The position numbers and the translations under genes are program-made. A stretch of 64,000 nucleotides of DNA, from contig CM074195.1 in NCBI GenBank assembly GCA_037179385.1, forward strand, positions 31,638,222-31,702,221, written 5' to 3'. This DNA is from Holothuria scabra. Lineage: Eukaryota; Echinodermata; Holothuroidea; Aspidochirotida; Holothuriidae. Shown one piece after another: positions 1 to 26,070 of this stretch. Below the pieces are notes generated by a model, which made no database searches, had not been told where the DNA came from, and saw nothing but the letters and a program-made list of their open reading frames with translations. The stretch's first letter is position 1. Every line of letters begins with the position of its first letter.

Positions 1-139
1 AGAGAAAGTCAAATTCTCCCTACTTTGTCGTTATTTAACTCAGTGATATGAAACCTCGGCTCTGACTGTGATTTTGAAACAAAAATGTCCTAAAAGATCG
101 ATTTGGCCTTTCTCGCCCTACGAAAAACATAAAGACTAG

Positions 140-365
140 TGTGCGTACGTAAACACTGGCCGGTACGCATACAAATCTAAAGGTAGGATTCCATTTGTAC
201 GTGCGTATGCGGATACGGATACGATAAAAATCGCTCACACGTGGTTTCAAGAACTTGATTCCATTAGTACGGAGGCAGATACGCTGTCGGATACGGAAAG
301 GCATGCGGTAAACTCGACCGCACCGTGTAACGATTGGTACAACAAACTGGATGCGGTAAACAGTT
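140..365. repeat. GATACG-rich imperfect direct repeat
   Basis: Two related segments, one starting near 186 (gattccatttgtacg) and one near 258 (gattccattagtacgg), each run into cggatacgg-type words. Base composition (many CpG) differs from the flanks, suggesting part of an interspersed element. Confidence 0.4.
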
Positions 366-927
366 GAAATGACGTCTTTATAATGACCTTCGTAAACTTG
401 CGACCACCTCAGCCATGCATGCAGTGCGCTCAAAATCCATCGAGGAAAACACCTATTTGACTGGGTCGAGAATAAATTTATAATGCAAGCTTGGACATAG
501 GTCATTCATTTTAAATGATGCGAGCATTTTGGACTGTCCTTTTATCAATAAATGATATCAAATTGTGGCAAAGTGCTGTAAATGTGATGGACACAGCGAG
601 GAACTTAGCACGGTATGTAAAACCTGTAGGAAAAGTGTGCACTTTTCGGAACGTTATGCCAAACGTTGTACTTGTGTAAATATTAGGCTGTAGTGTAACC
701 TAGTGAGACGGTACTCGGTCAAAGAACAGGACTGCACTTCGCTAAGTTAAACTAGACTAAGTTAACAGTAGAACTTTACGTCTATTGCGGAGTAAGCAAA
801 GTGGAAGTAAGCTAGCCACCTAACGTAACAGTTTTCAAAGACTCACAGTGGTTAGTATTTGAGTTGGTCATTACCTTTGATTTTGAGTCAGTCATAACCT
901 TATAGCCTACATCCGTTGCGTTTGTGC

Positions 928-963
928 CCAGGGAGTTGCTAGAGTAGTCCAGCAACTCCCTGG
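928..963. repeat. Perfect 13-bp hairpin
   Basis: CCAGGGAGTTGCT at 928-940 is matched exactly by AGCAACTCCCTGG at 951-963, with a 10-nt loop. No T-run follows and no gene is adjacent, so it is a structural repeat of unknown role. Confidence 0.7.
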
Positions 964-1212
964 TGTTACACTCCACCAAGCCCATTGGCTAAATAGTTTA
1001 TATGAAATTACTAAAGTATGGTTGCACTTCACCAATTCTTGCCCATATAGTTTTGTGTTATTTCAAACTGGACGCAGCCCAGAAAAGCTCAGAATAATAA
1101 GATTAATTCTTCTTTTATGTGTACAATAGGGAACACAAAGAGATGCTCACCGACTGTAGTATAAGGTCCCGGATGAGCCAAGTTAGCTTCATGATCTTCA
1201 AAACATTAAACT

Positions 1213-1475
1213 TAAATGGTAAGAGCAGTCACCCAAACTTAATTTAGAGCCAAAAATATATCTCACAATTTTCCTTTTATTTCTCTAAAAAGTATTTTTC
1301 ATAATATTTTAGGAGTTCATTATTGTATATTCAAGGTTAACTTAGGATGTATTCCTAGTAAAATTCCTAATTTGAGAGCTGGGGAAGAAACATCGGGTTA
1401 CAGCTTTTCCCCTTTAAATTCACCTCTTTAATGGTTGTTGAAACTAAGTTGGGGTGACTGCATAGCTGTCAATTC
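1213..1475 (+). mobile_element. MITE family 2 (TIR GCAGTCACCCCAACTT), copy 1
   Basis: Starts gagcagtcacccaaactta and ends taagttggggtgactgc, an imperfect terminal inverted repeat around about 240 bp. The interior matches the copies at 15467, 17174 and 43032 (shared words such as ttctcttt..aagtat and attcaaggt). No coding capacity. Confidence 0.75.
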
Positions 1476-3375
1476 ACTTTGTCTTTCTGTTCCCTTGTTT
1501 GTTGTAGAAATGTTAAAATGTTCTCAAATCCTCTTACTGTTCTGGGACCTCCTTCCCACACCTGATGTAATGTGGATCGCCATGATCCTGAGTTGCTGCT
1601 TTTGGACTTTGGACTCGCTATCATAATAGACAGAAATGTACCCGAGAGCTACTCATTTAAATCAAATGATGCAGAACTTAATGGTTTTATTTTGTTTTAT
1701 GTTTGCAATGACAGTCTATAAGTAACAGCTCAGTACTATGACATAACACGTATTCACAACTTCGCAGAATTTTGAAACTGTTTCTCTGTTTCTGTTTTTT
1801 ATCGTTCTATACAAAAAGGCAATAAAAGTCTCTCTTAATGTTAACATTAAGACATACGTCTCTATGTCTCTGCCTCTCTACCTTAGCAGTAATCATTCCC
1901 CTAGTCATTCCTTTAATCTTGTAAGCTATCACATGACTATTTCACTATGACTACTGACAGCTTAAAGGTCTAATGATGTTATCCTAACTTAGATTAGTCT
2001 AGCAGTGTTACCTATTTCATGAATCTTAAGAACCATGTGACAATATAATTTTACTTTGAATGTGGATATTCATAAAGAGGGACTCATTGTTTGCTTTGGA
2101 TTTACGATATTTTTGTTCTATAATATAGTGACCGATAAGGGCTTCCTTGGATGAGGAAAAACAAGAATTTATAGTGAGAATGATCTGTTAATAATTCAAA
2201 ATAAAGTTGGGATGACTACGCTAGCCCTTTAATAAACAAGTTGGAAAATGGTGGGATAGTTAAAATATTCACAACTTTGATCAAATTCATAACTAGTATC
2301 ATGAGCAAGTGTTGCAATTTATTGAAAGTGTGACTTAAAAGCATATTTCAGTGGGTTCTTTTTAATATTAAAGTCTTGCAAAAAAAAAAAACCCACATCA
2401 TGTCCTCCAAACCCTGTCGCAATACCATTTTCTCAACTCAAAATGTTTCACTTTACTGGTTATTTGTTAAAAAAAAATGCCTTCACTTTTTAACTTAGCA
2501 ACAGAAAGTTATGTTTCAAATTCTGTACGTTGTGTCAGATTTCCTTTGTTTTTATATAATTAAACGCCCTATTTCTGCTTGAAATTTGATACTCTTGGAA
2601 TGTATAACATTTTCTATAGGCCTAGCATATGTGGAGAATAGCAAACAAAGTTGTCTCTGTATAGGTATCAAAAGCGTAAATAAGATGACTGCAATGTGAA
2701 ATTAATGTGCCGTGATGACATCGCAGATTTCCCATAATGCACTGCTTCCCCCACAATTGGCAGTACTTTGAAAATAGATGTAAAATGCTACATGCAACTG
2801 AGATGCTGTTTTCATCTCCTGAAGGAGAAAATTTTGAATTTTGTCTCTGGAAGGTTATGTAAAAAGTAGCGCTCTTAATATCGCGCAAAATTTGGGGATT
2901 ACTGTATGCCTTGGCTAGGTACAGGGTTTACCCCTCAGCTGTGTTGCTTTCAAATTTCAATACAAATTGAGTTCTAAAGTTGTACAATATCCTTGTCTAT
3001 TTGACCCAAACGTTAGTCAGGAGAGATTTAAATTAAGTAATGGTCCAGATGATCCTGCGGTTGACCGAGATCTTGTTAAAATTTGACTAAAACAGTTGGT
3101 TGTTCCCTAGTCAGTGTCCCCTAGTATTTTTAGAGTTTGATATTTTATGAGGAGTACATCAATAGGTATTTCTTTATGCAACCTAAGAGTAGATCATTGT
3201 ACACTATAAAAATGTCAGTACATTTACATAAAATAAAGAAAAACCCAAGAGTACCTAAAAAGTGCTGTCAACTCATTGATAACACTTTTTATGGACCGTA
3301 TCCTTGCCGTATTTCTTTATTTTGTCTTCTGTTATTGTTCAACAATATTTTAACAGTGTACGAAATAGCACTTTT

Positions 3376-3645
3376 AAGCTACCCGCACACTACTAGACTT
3401 TACACACCACAACTCAACTCGATGGTCGCTACAACTGTAATTGACAATGTTAAGACCAGCTTTAAGTCTCGCCGACTTTAGTCGGGAAGAACCAACATGT
3501 TTGTTCTTCCCAAATGAAGTCGGCTCAACTTAAAACTGGTCTTGCAACTGTCAATCGCAGTCGTAAACCACACGACTATTGGAGATCCGAAGATCGAGTT
3601 GAGTCATGATATGCAATGTCGTGTAAGTGTGCGGCTAGCTTTAAT
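3376..3645. mobile_element. Foldback (palindromic) element, about 265 bp
   Basis: The inner arm attgacaatgttaagaccag..gggaagaac (to about 3492) pairs with gttcttccc..ctggtcttgcaactgtcaat, spaced by only a few bases; about 53 bp per arm at high identity. Outer arms also match (cccgcacact against agtgtgcggc; caactcaactcgat against atcgagttgagt). Typical of a foldback MITE. Confidence 0.75.
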
Positions 3646-5262
3646 AGTTTCGCCTTGGTTCTTCGACAAAGAGTCGAGGGACTTTGAGTAAAGGGGTAAA
3701 ACTGAATGCCATGCATTGAATCCATGACATTAGACACTTTTCCATATATAAATCAAAAGGGTCATGTGTAATGTTGTTGGAGTTTTTTCATTTTTAGTCA
3801 ATTTTATTTATCTGACTGTGTACAAACCGACAAGTCATCATTTCAAAATGTTGTTTAACCGAAGAATTGCTGCTATTTGGATACTTGGAGGAGGTTTTAT
3901 GTGGGTCTGTTAGGGTTAATAAATTTGAAGAAAACCTAAGGAATACGATGTCACTACATTGTTATGTTATCAGTTATTTGAACTTGGGTATATGTATTTT
4001 GATTTTTTAAAACTTTCATGTTTGAGCTTCAGGAACAATAATAAGATGCGAATATTAAATTTACAACAAGTTTCCTTCATTTTTCATGTCGGGGAAGACA
4101 AACCTTATCGTACAGGACGAAGTTAATGCTTTTCTGTCGGGGTGGGATGGACAGCTGTTAACCCTGTGGTCATGTTTCTCTTTCCCTAATTGTCATCACC
4201 CCGGATTGTCCTACTTGAAACCCTTTCATTTGGGGGAAATCTCTACAAACTATCCATTGGCTTGCCTCTTTAGTACTCCGAGAAGAACACTTTACACTAA
4301 TGATATGCTCATTCCTCATCTCTATCTCTACATGATGTTGTTGTACTGATTACAGAGAATTGCTTAATCATAGAAATAAAGTATAGAACAAAGTTGATAC
4401 ATTGTATAGCCGTTCTGTCACTCTATCGGTCGGGAAGTAAATGCTTTCGAAAGAAATCGATTTTCATCGGATCGGGAAAATATCTTTTTATGGGTGGCGC
4501 CCTTTTCAAATATTGGAATCGTATCGCGCAAATTAAACGAAGACAAGAAAACTTTGTCTTATTCATCTTAGAAAAAAGAAATTCAGACATACTTGAATTT
4601 TTTGTTGCAAGAGGAACAAAAAAGGCCGTGTCCTGTTTTGTTGTTCACGACGCCCATCTTTAGTTAAAGAGCAATCCTGCTTCTTTCTTTTTCCGGAGCG
4701 TCATAATAGATTTGACAAAGGCGCAAGTTACGTGATTTATTTTGCACATGGAAAGCACTCGCACCTATTCGTTAATACATTGTTCAACTTGTTGAAGGTC
4801 CCTTGTAATTTTTTGCGCCTTAACTTTTCACTCACATTTGAATACACAGCCATTTACTAGGCCTAAACAAAACGACAGATTGTGATGAGTATAGACACCA
4901 GGTGCTCAAAAATATTCATACTTTGCGACAGTCAAATTTGATCAAGAACATACCCTTTTCCCCGCCAAGTGGCTATCTCCCGAAATGCTTAACAAACTTA
5001 CTGCAGTACATGCATGACAATATACATATTACTTGTAATACACGAAACAGTTTTTTGACAAAACCGTTCCAACTATTTCCAAAAGTTTAACCATTGCCCT
5101 GTGGTAGCTGATAAACCGCAATTTTAATGAATTGTGACGTAGGTGTTTGGAAAGAATTAAGAAAACAACTATCAGATTTCATAAACAATTAACAAACTCG
5201 AAGATAAGCGCTATTACACTTAGTGGCTTCTTTTTAACGTTTCCTCTAAATTTTCCTTTCAG

Positions 5263-19832
<14,570 letters not shown>

Positions 19833-22800
19833 GACCAGCCAGGAAAGAGACACGTTTTATTTCAGTGAAACCGTTTGAACATCCAAGCCATTAAATGCGA
19901 GTCGAAACCCGACAATTGACTTTGGATGAACTTGCCGCTGTCTTCTGATGAAACAAGATCGCCGATAAATTAATGTTTTAATACAGTGCGTCATGCTATC
20001 TGAGAAATCGTCCTTAGATGCTACTGTTTTTAAGTGATTGTGAAAATCGTGTAAGGTGACTCCCAGAGGAAGTTTAGAAGGACAATAAGAAATTAATACA
20101 ATGGTTTATTTTTATACTCTTTCCTATTTTGTTAGGTTTTATGAGATCACAAAAACAAGCCGTAAATTTTTAGACTGAGCAAGCTGTGAGTCAAAGAACT
20201 TTTGCCATAACGCTGACATGCATGAAGCCAGTCAGGTTTCCTATTTTTAACAAATTTACCATGTTACGTTCTGCCTCTCGTTTATCAATGAAGTAATGTC
20301 ATTGTCGAAACATCAATACAAAGTCATCTAAGTTCTTTCCTAAGACTGGTGGTAGGCCCTTGTATTTTGTCATCTTGTCCTGAGATATTTTGGTCATTAG
20401 GCACAACCGATGGCAAGGTTTGGTTCTAATGGTATTCCATTATCTCTTGTTTCCCCTGTAAAAGAAGAAGTCTACATATGCCTTCCAGCTTTAACAAACT
20501 TTGCCAGATCGTGGAATACGAGAGTACCGTCCGTACGCGAGTGAGATCAAAGCATGGTACTGGAATGTTGCCGCAATCCACAAATTGTCCTTTTACATAA
20601 GGTGACGGCCGATTTTAAGCAAATATCAAGAGGTTATGTTTACCATCTAGGAAGAATGTTCATTTTCACTCTAAAAACAGTTGGGTCAATAAGTCACCAA
20701 CACTGGTCACGTACATGACAATACCGAAATTGGGTAAAACTTGTCCTAAATTTTGAAGTGAATTATGTGGCTAGATACTTGCACTTTCTTGGGTAGCCCA
20801 TGGCACCACTTGACTGACCGACTGTTGGGAAAAAATAGCGATTTTCAGTTTTGTCACATACGTGACTAGCGGTTGGTGAACATTTTATCCGATTTTTCTT
20901 ACAGTTCAATAGGCTTCGAATATGTACTTCTCTCTTTATGTACCGTACTTACGAACGCTACCAATGAAGGTGCAGAAGCAGTCTATCACACTTCCACCGA
21001 AAAAGTAACTTCATCATTAAATGTTTTGTAGTACGCATGAATGCGTCTGAAACCGATGGATCATGGAAGACTAGTTGGTTGTTCATAGCACCACTTCAAC
21101 TTCACAAGTTGCAGCTTAGGAGCAGTCGAATGATTCTAAGATACTTCGAAAACAGCACGTGGCGAAACTATGACAACCGTCGCCTTATTATGCGCACCAC
21201 CCCAAATAAACAGTAATGAAGGTAAATTTGTGAGCTACGTTCATTGCCGTGTCTCCACCTTTCTCATTGTGTGACTGTTGCTAACTTGACCAAATTCGCT
21301 TGACATCGTTATAAAGTTAAATGTTTGCAACATGGAAAAAAGACACAATTCGTGATCATTCAGAGGATCAAAGACTTCTTCAAATAAAAATTGAAAACCT
21401 TTAAACAATTAAAATTTTATTTAAGTGATAATGGTCCCTCTGCCTATTCCTCCAAGAACTCGTACTGGTCGCAGTTGGACTTCTAACATTTCATTTGCAA
21501 CGTCTTGGGGTAAGAACAGTACATAAAACTAAAACATCACATTAATTCGATGACGATGCACCTGGGGTTGATTTAAATCAAATTAAGCTTTAATCAAGTA
21601 AAAGTACACAGTCACAATTATCACTCATTTGATCCGCTGATTGAGAGAAAATTTGGTTTCAATCAAATCAAGAAAAAAAAATGGAAGAGTATTTAATAAC
21701 AGGATGTCATTCTAATGTAACAAGCTTACGAAAAGTAAGATTCTCTGAAGATTAAAATTGGTCTTTTCGTTTTTTATATCTTGCCAAAGAAAATAGAAAA
21801 AGTAACGAATATATGGTTACATGTACATAAATAACATTAAAAATGGCAAAAAGTGGAGAAACGCGAGGTTCTTCAAAATTTATTGGAAAAACTTTTGATG
21901 AACACACAACCAGTATAAAAAATGTACATTCAGTCACTATGATAAATATCATTTTTTACATCTAAAATAATTTAAGACAGACGGGTTTGAGTAGGAGGTA
22001 ATGAGGAGCGAAATAGATCAAAGCGGCTTTCAAATGGGTGAGTATTATTATCACATTAATAGGCTATTGCATTGTACTGACAAGATTGCAAAAGGAAGGC
22101 TATGCAATATTCGCTGGCACTATTTAAAAATTGAAGGCATTTTCTGGAGACAAAATTCACTGACTTCAAATGTACAGAAAAATTTTCTCTTTCAGGAGGT
22201 GAAAACTGCATCTCAATTACCATGTAGGTTCGGATGATACTTATTTTCAAATAACTGCAATTTTGTTTCTAGATCTAGTGCATTGTGAGAAAACTGTGAT
22301 CTCATCACAGCACATTAATTTGACATTGCATTCAATTTCTTAACGATATTGATGATGATGCTGCTAGGAATATTAAGCAATATTGCTTGCTATACCTTAC
22401 ATGTGTTATAGGGTTATGCTAGATATACAGGAAAAGACATTTAAACATTCCATCAGTGTCAAATTTCAAGGTCAAACAGACCATTCAAATTTAAAGAAAA
22501 ATAAAAGGAATATGAAACAATATGCCCACGATACATAACATCCTGATACCTTGTTGAGAAGTGAAGATACTTTTTATCAAAAATAATCAATCTTTAGAGT
22601 AAGGTATCTTGAGTTAGGTAGAGAGTATTGCTACAAATTTTCGAGCATATGAATTGGAATATGTTCCTTTCATGCAAAACATTCGTTAAAAGCCACCAGA
22701 ATATGCCTTTAACCAAATCCAGACCGACTTTTTTAACAGTAGGCTACAAAAACAAAGCCTCAGAAAATGTCACGGGCTATCTTAAAGATGTTGCATCAAT

Positions 22801-23089
22801 TAAAATTGATTTTTTTCTAGAAAGGATCTGCAGTTAATAAAAGCAAAATCACATAGATCAAAGTGGTGACTCGACGTCGATGGGGTTTCATATTTTTTGT
22901 TCAAATTAATTTCCCAATCAAAACTAAAAAAATTCCCAGAATACTGAGGGGGCAGTCTACCCTGACAAAGACCACCCCCCCCCCCAGTATCCAACTTGAT
23001 ACGAACTCTTTTGTAAACTTAATGTCATTGGATTTGAGGTACTAATAAATGAAAGCAATTAAAAAGGTTCAAAGACAGTATTATATTTG
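19833..23089. other. 3' UTR and intergenic DNA
   Basis: Follows the membrane-protein gene. No exon, RNA gene or classifiable repeat recognised apart from candidate poly(A) signals and a C-run near 22975-22986. Confidence 0.4.
21205..21388 (+). terminator. Candidate polyadenylation signals for the membrane-protein gene
   Basis: AATAAA occurs at 21205-21210 and again at 21383-21388, 1.4-1.6 kb after the stop codon on the same strand. They are the first exact AATAAA hexamers I saw downstream. Use is not proven. Confidence 0.25.
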
Positions 23090-23518
23090 CAGGCCCGTAG
23101 CCAGCCCATGTGGAGGGATGTGTCTTTTTCCAAGATGTGGACCTTTTTCCAAATATGGACGGAGCTGACCCGTGCCCTAAGCATGCAGTTGCTAGGGGTC
23201 AGGGCATGCTTCCCCTGAAAAATTTAAAATCTGCAGATCTCCTACAATCTGGAGCATTTTAGAGGACTTTTGTACGCAACAAGAAGTCCTTTTTCCCCAG
23301 GAAACCCACACAGTACACCACTCTTTGAGAAAAAAATTATACATGTAATCTGAAAGGTTTTATCTTCCTGCTAAAAGTGAATGGAAACTCGTCCTCAATA
23401 TGTCAAGATAAAAAATATTTCATAGCTGACCCTTCAAACACAGGGCTGGAAAAATTGACCCCCCTCAAGTTGGGGTGCGTCATTCGAACACTCCGACCCC
23501 CCCTGGCCTACAGGCCTG
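23090..23518. mobile_element. hAT-like non-autonomous element
   Basis: CAGGCCCGTAGCCAG at 23090-23104 is inverted at 23503-23518 as CTGGCCTACAGGCCTG, a terminal inverted repeat of the hAT type (compare CAGGGGCGTAGCCAGG at 12578). About 430 bp without coding sequence. No clean 8-bp TSD. Confidence 0.55.
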
Positions 23519-23814
23519 ATTTGTAATTATTCCTAGTGTATCCTAAGTCTTGAATTATCGGAATATAATTTCAGAAGTTGGAAAAATAAATGAAGCTAAT
23601 CCAGCCCCACTTTCACAGCCTCCTTCTTTGTTATGACATAAAGGTTTAAATGCATTCAATTAAATTTCAGATAGTTGACTGCACATTAACTTCTGATGTC
23701 CAGCTGGTACAACTCACATGACCTGTTTTTGCTTCCTTTTGAAACCAAAAATTATAGGTGACCTTCTTTATTGCACTGTTTCCTTGAAAAGCATGTTGTA
23801 GGGAGTGGGCTTGG

Positions 23815-24060
23815 ATGCATGCGACTGAGAGAGGGTTGTCAAGCCACAAACTGGGTTTGTTGCAGCTCTAGTCCACCAATGTGATTCACATGTGCATGGG
23901 TTCCAATCCTGCTCAATGTACGTAGATTTTCTCCCCGTACTCTGACATTCCTCTCCCTTGGCATTGGGCTTGCCGCTAAAATTGAATGCCCAGCCAGCGA
24001 AGTCTGTGGCAGGCCGGGTTGAAGCCCCCTCACGTGGACAGGAAGTTAACAAGTCGACTT
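23815..24060 (+). mobile_element. tRNA-derived SINE family B
   Basis: tRNA-like head with a B-box-like gggttccaatcctgctc at about 23898, then gtagattttctccccgtactc, and a body ending in gaagttaacaagtcgactttct. Same family as the inverted copy at 52108-52343. Confidence 0.65.
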
Positions 24061-24866
24061 TCTTTGTCTGAGAGCTTGTAAAGTCTAGTCAACCTTCAAT
24101 GGAAAAGCTTGAAGTCACTGATCACATTTTGACACAAGCATCAATGTGTAGAAACTTAATACATAACATAGAAATAGAATGATATCACAAGTAATGTGCA
24201 ATCTACCATTTTGAATTAAGTGAAAAAGTTTATTTTACATTTCAACCACAAAAATATCTAGTGAAGGTTGGAGTTGGTCCATATGTGTTCACTTTTCAAG
24301 CTCTGTTATAAACGTTTTTGAAATTTTGATTTAGGTACACTTTGTCTGTGCTAAAACAATTAACACTCACTGTATAATGAAAATGAGTAGATACTATAAA
24401 CCTCCTTCTTTTTTGTGCTCATGTTTTGAAATCTAGGACAAAAACATACCCTAAAAGTTTGCACATTTGAAAAGAGTAGCTGCCCTAGATTTGTTACTAA
24501 AAAGATATAATATAACTAAAGAGGTGAATTTATTCAAGGTGAACAACGGTTCTCCATGTTAAAAAAAATGTTTCCCAATTAAATGGAAACAACACTCTGT
24601 ACTTTGTTTTTACTACATAAGTCATAAAATATTGCACAATCCCACATGTAAGTCAAGTCTGACAACTCATTTCAAAACTGAAATCAGACCTACCCCTCCC
24701 CCACTTACTACCCCCAACCCCCTTGGCCAACAAAAGTATGATAGGCCAAAAATGTCAAGTTAAAGATGGATAAAGTGAAATCAAAGTAGTGATTATGTAT
24801 TGAAGCAAGAAAAAACCTTCAAGCAGATGTAGGTTTCTTAAGGCAAATCTACATTATTGTTGAACA

Positions 24867-25030
24867 ACTGCATGGTTTAGTGTTTAGAGCATCTGACTTG
24901 CAGCCAGGAGTTTTAGAGTTCGACTCCTGACCAGGTCATTCTGAAGACTTTAGAAATGAAACCTACTGTCACTGTGCATGGTGCTTGGCATGAGCAACAG
25001 AGTAGGGAAATGAGATGTGCATCAAAAATG
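24867..25030 (+). mobile_element. tRNA-derived SINE family A, 3'-truncated copy
   Basis: Head gcatggtttagtgtttagag with B-box GAGTTCGACTCC at 24916-24927, then gaagactttagaaatgaaacc and gagtaggga; the family tail is missing. It resembles a tRNA but has no acceptor stem, so it is not a tRNA gene. Confidence 0.7.
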
Positions 25031-25992
25031 TTTGAAGAATTTCATACAGACTAGACATTCGATGGGAAAGTAGCCCACAAGATCATAGGTTTGTCCATGA
25101 CTTTTTTGGATGTATTGCTAAGTCATATAGATGCCCGGCTTCCCTGCTTGTCTGTCTTAGGAAGTCAATAATCCCTTGATGTAAGAATAATTATGTTTTT
25201 TTGGAGGCTGACACAGGTCGAGTAATTACCAAACTTTCACAATCAGTTTGCTATGAATTTTGCACAAATTAAAGTTTGACCAATATTGACATAAGACTTC
25301 TGAAGCAAAATTTGTGGTTTGAATCTGAACCCAAAGAAATGTGTGTCAGCATGTGTTTGTGGGTACAAAAACTTAGGTTCACCCCATTTTTTACTGAAGA
25401 AAGCAATGTTTCCTTTTGCATGCCTGTTCCTGCATGATAACAGGCACAAACAGGTTGGCATAGGTAAATAATATTATGTAAGGTTTGGAAATACCATACA
25501 TTAACCTGTAATGGTTTAGCTTTCCCTTGGTATCTAACATAAAATTTGAGGTGGAAGAATAAAAATTTTGATAAAAGAATTTACAATGCATTTGAAAATT
25601 TTGAGTGAGAATGGAATGACATCACTTGAAAATTTCAAGACTTTTCTAAGTCTTGAAATAATTTTCTGAATTCAATTCTCTTGGCTTTTCAAGATTTTTA
25701 ATGACTGCTGGATGGCTGTAAATCATCTTGACAAAGATGCAATGTGTCTGCCCATTTTTTTATGATACCCTTTATAAGTCAATCAACACTCCTTCCTCTC
25801 TCTTGGGGGACACTTATAACTTGTGTGGTGTGCTCACAGTCCTGAGAGTTGCGACTGCATAGGTTGGGACTTCTAATGACATCTTGTTAAACCAATGACC
25901 AAATGTGAAACATTAGTCTCCAGCCATGCATACAGCAACTCCTATTTGGGCTATGGTTACAACTGTACCAGGCAAATACACTGCACGCTGTG
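25031..25992. other. Sequence downstream of the coiled-coil gene stop
   Basis: Likely 3' UTR of the minus-strand gene near 25993, then intergenic. No feature other than the candidate poly(A) signal. Confidence 0.35.
25697..25702 (-). terminator. Candidate polyadenylation signal of the coiled-coil gene
   Basis: ATTAAA on the minus strand about 290 bp after the stop codon. A canonical AATAAA on this strand appears only at 24529-24534. Either could serve; neither is proven. Confidence 0.22.
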
Positions 25993-26070
25993 TCATCCAA
26001 CTGATTCCAGCATAGTCCTGGTTTGATCAAGTTCCTGGGCAAGATCTTCAATGTAGTTGACACTGGAATT
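25993..26070 (-). CDS. Coiled-coil gene terminal exon (25 codons plus stop)
   Basis: Acceptor ttttcctgttccaacag, then 26 codons in phase 0 ending TGA at 25993-25995. The product NSSVNYIEDLAQELDQTRTM plus LESVG still shows heptad Leu/Ile spacing and no Pro or Cys, as expected for the end of the rod. The 5-kb intron before it could hide another exon, but phase and character fit well. Confidence 0.72.
   Translation of the reverse strand, partial: NSSVNYIEDLAQELDQTRTMLESVG

Larger units (their letters stand above)
1..5262. other. Region without a supported gene
   Basis: Upstream of the first visible exon of the membrane-protein gene, so either intergenic or its first intron. It holds a GATACG-rich imperfect repeat, a perfect hairpin, one MITE and one foldback element (listed separately). 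The open frames here are short and lack convincing splice or start context. A missing first exon with the start codon may lie here. Confidence 0.5.

Noticed and set aside
35..505. 156-codon minus-strand frame
   Set aside because: Composition follows the GATACG-rich repeat; no motif or splice sites.
4086..4349. Possible first exon beginning with ATG
   Set aside because: No good donor in frame and no signal peptide or membrane helix.
4394..4663. 89-codon frame, basic and protein-like
   Set aside because: No splice or start context and no recognisable motif; could be 5' region of the gene but cannot be supported.
24867..24940. tRNA gene
   Set aside because: A- and B-box-like words are present but there is no acceptor stem, and a SINE body follows.
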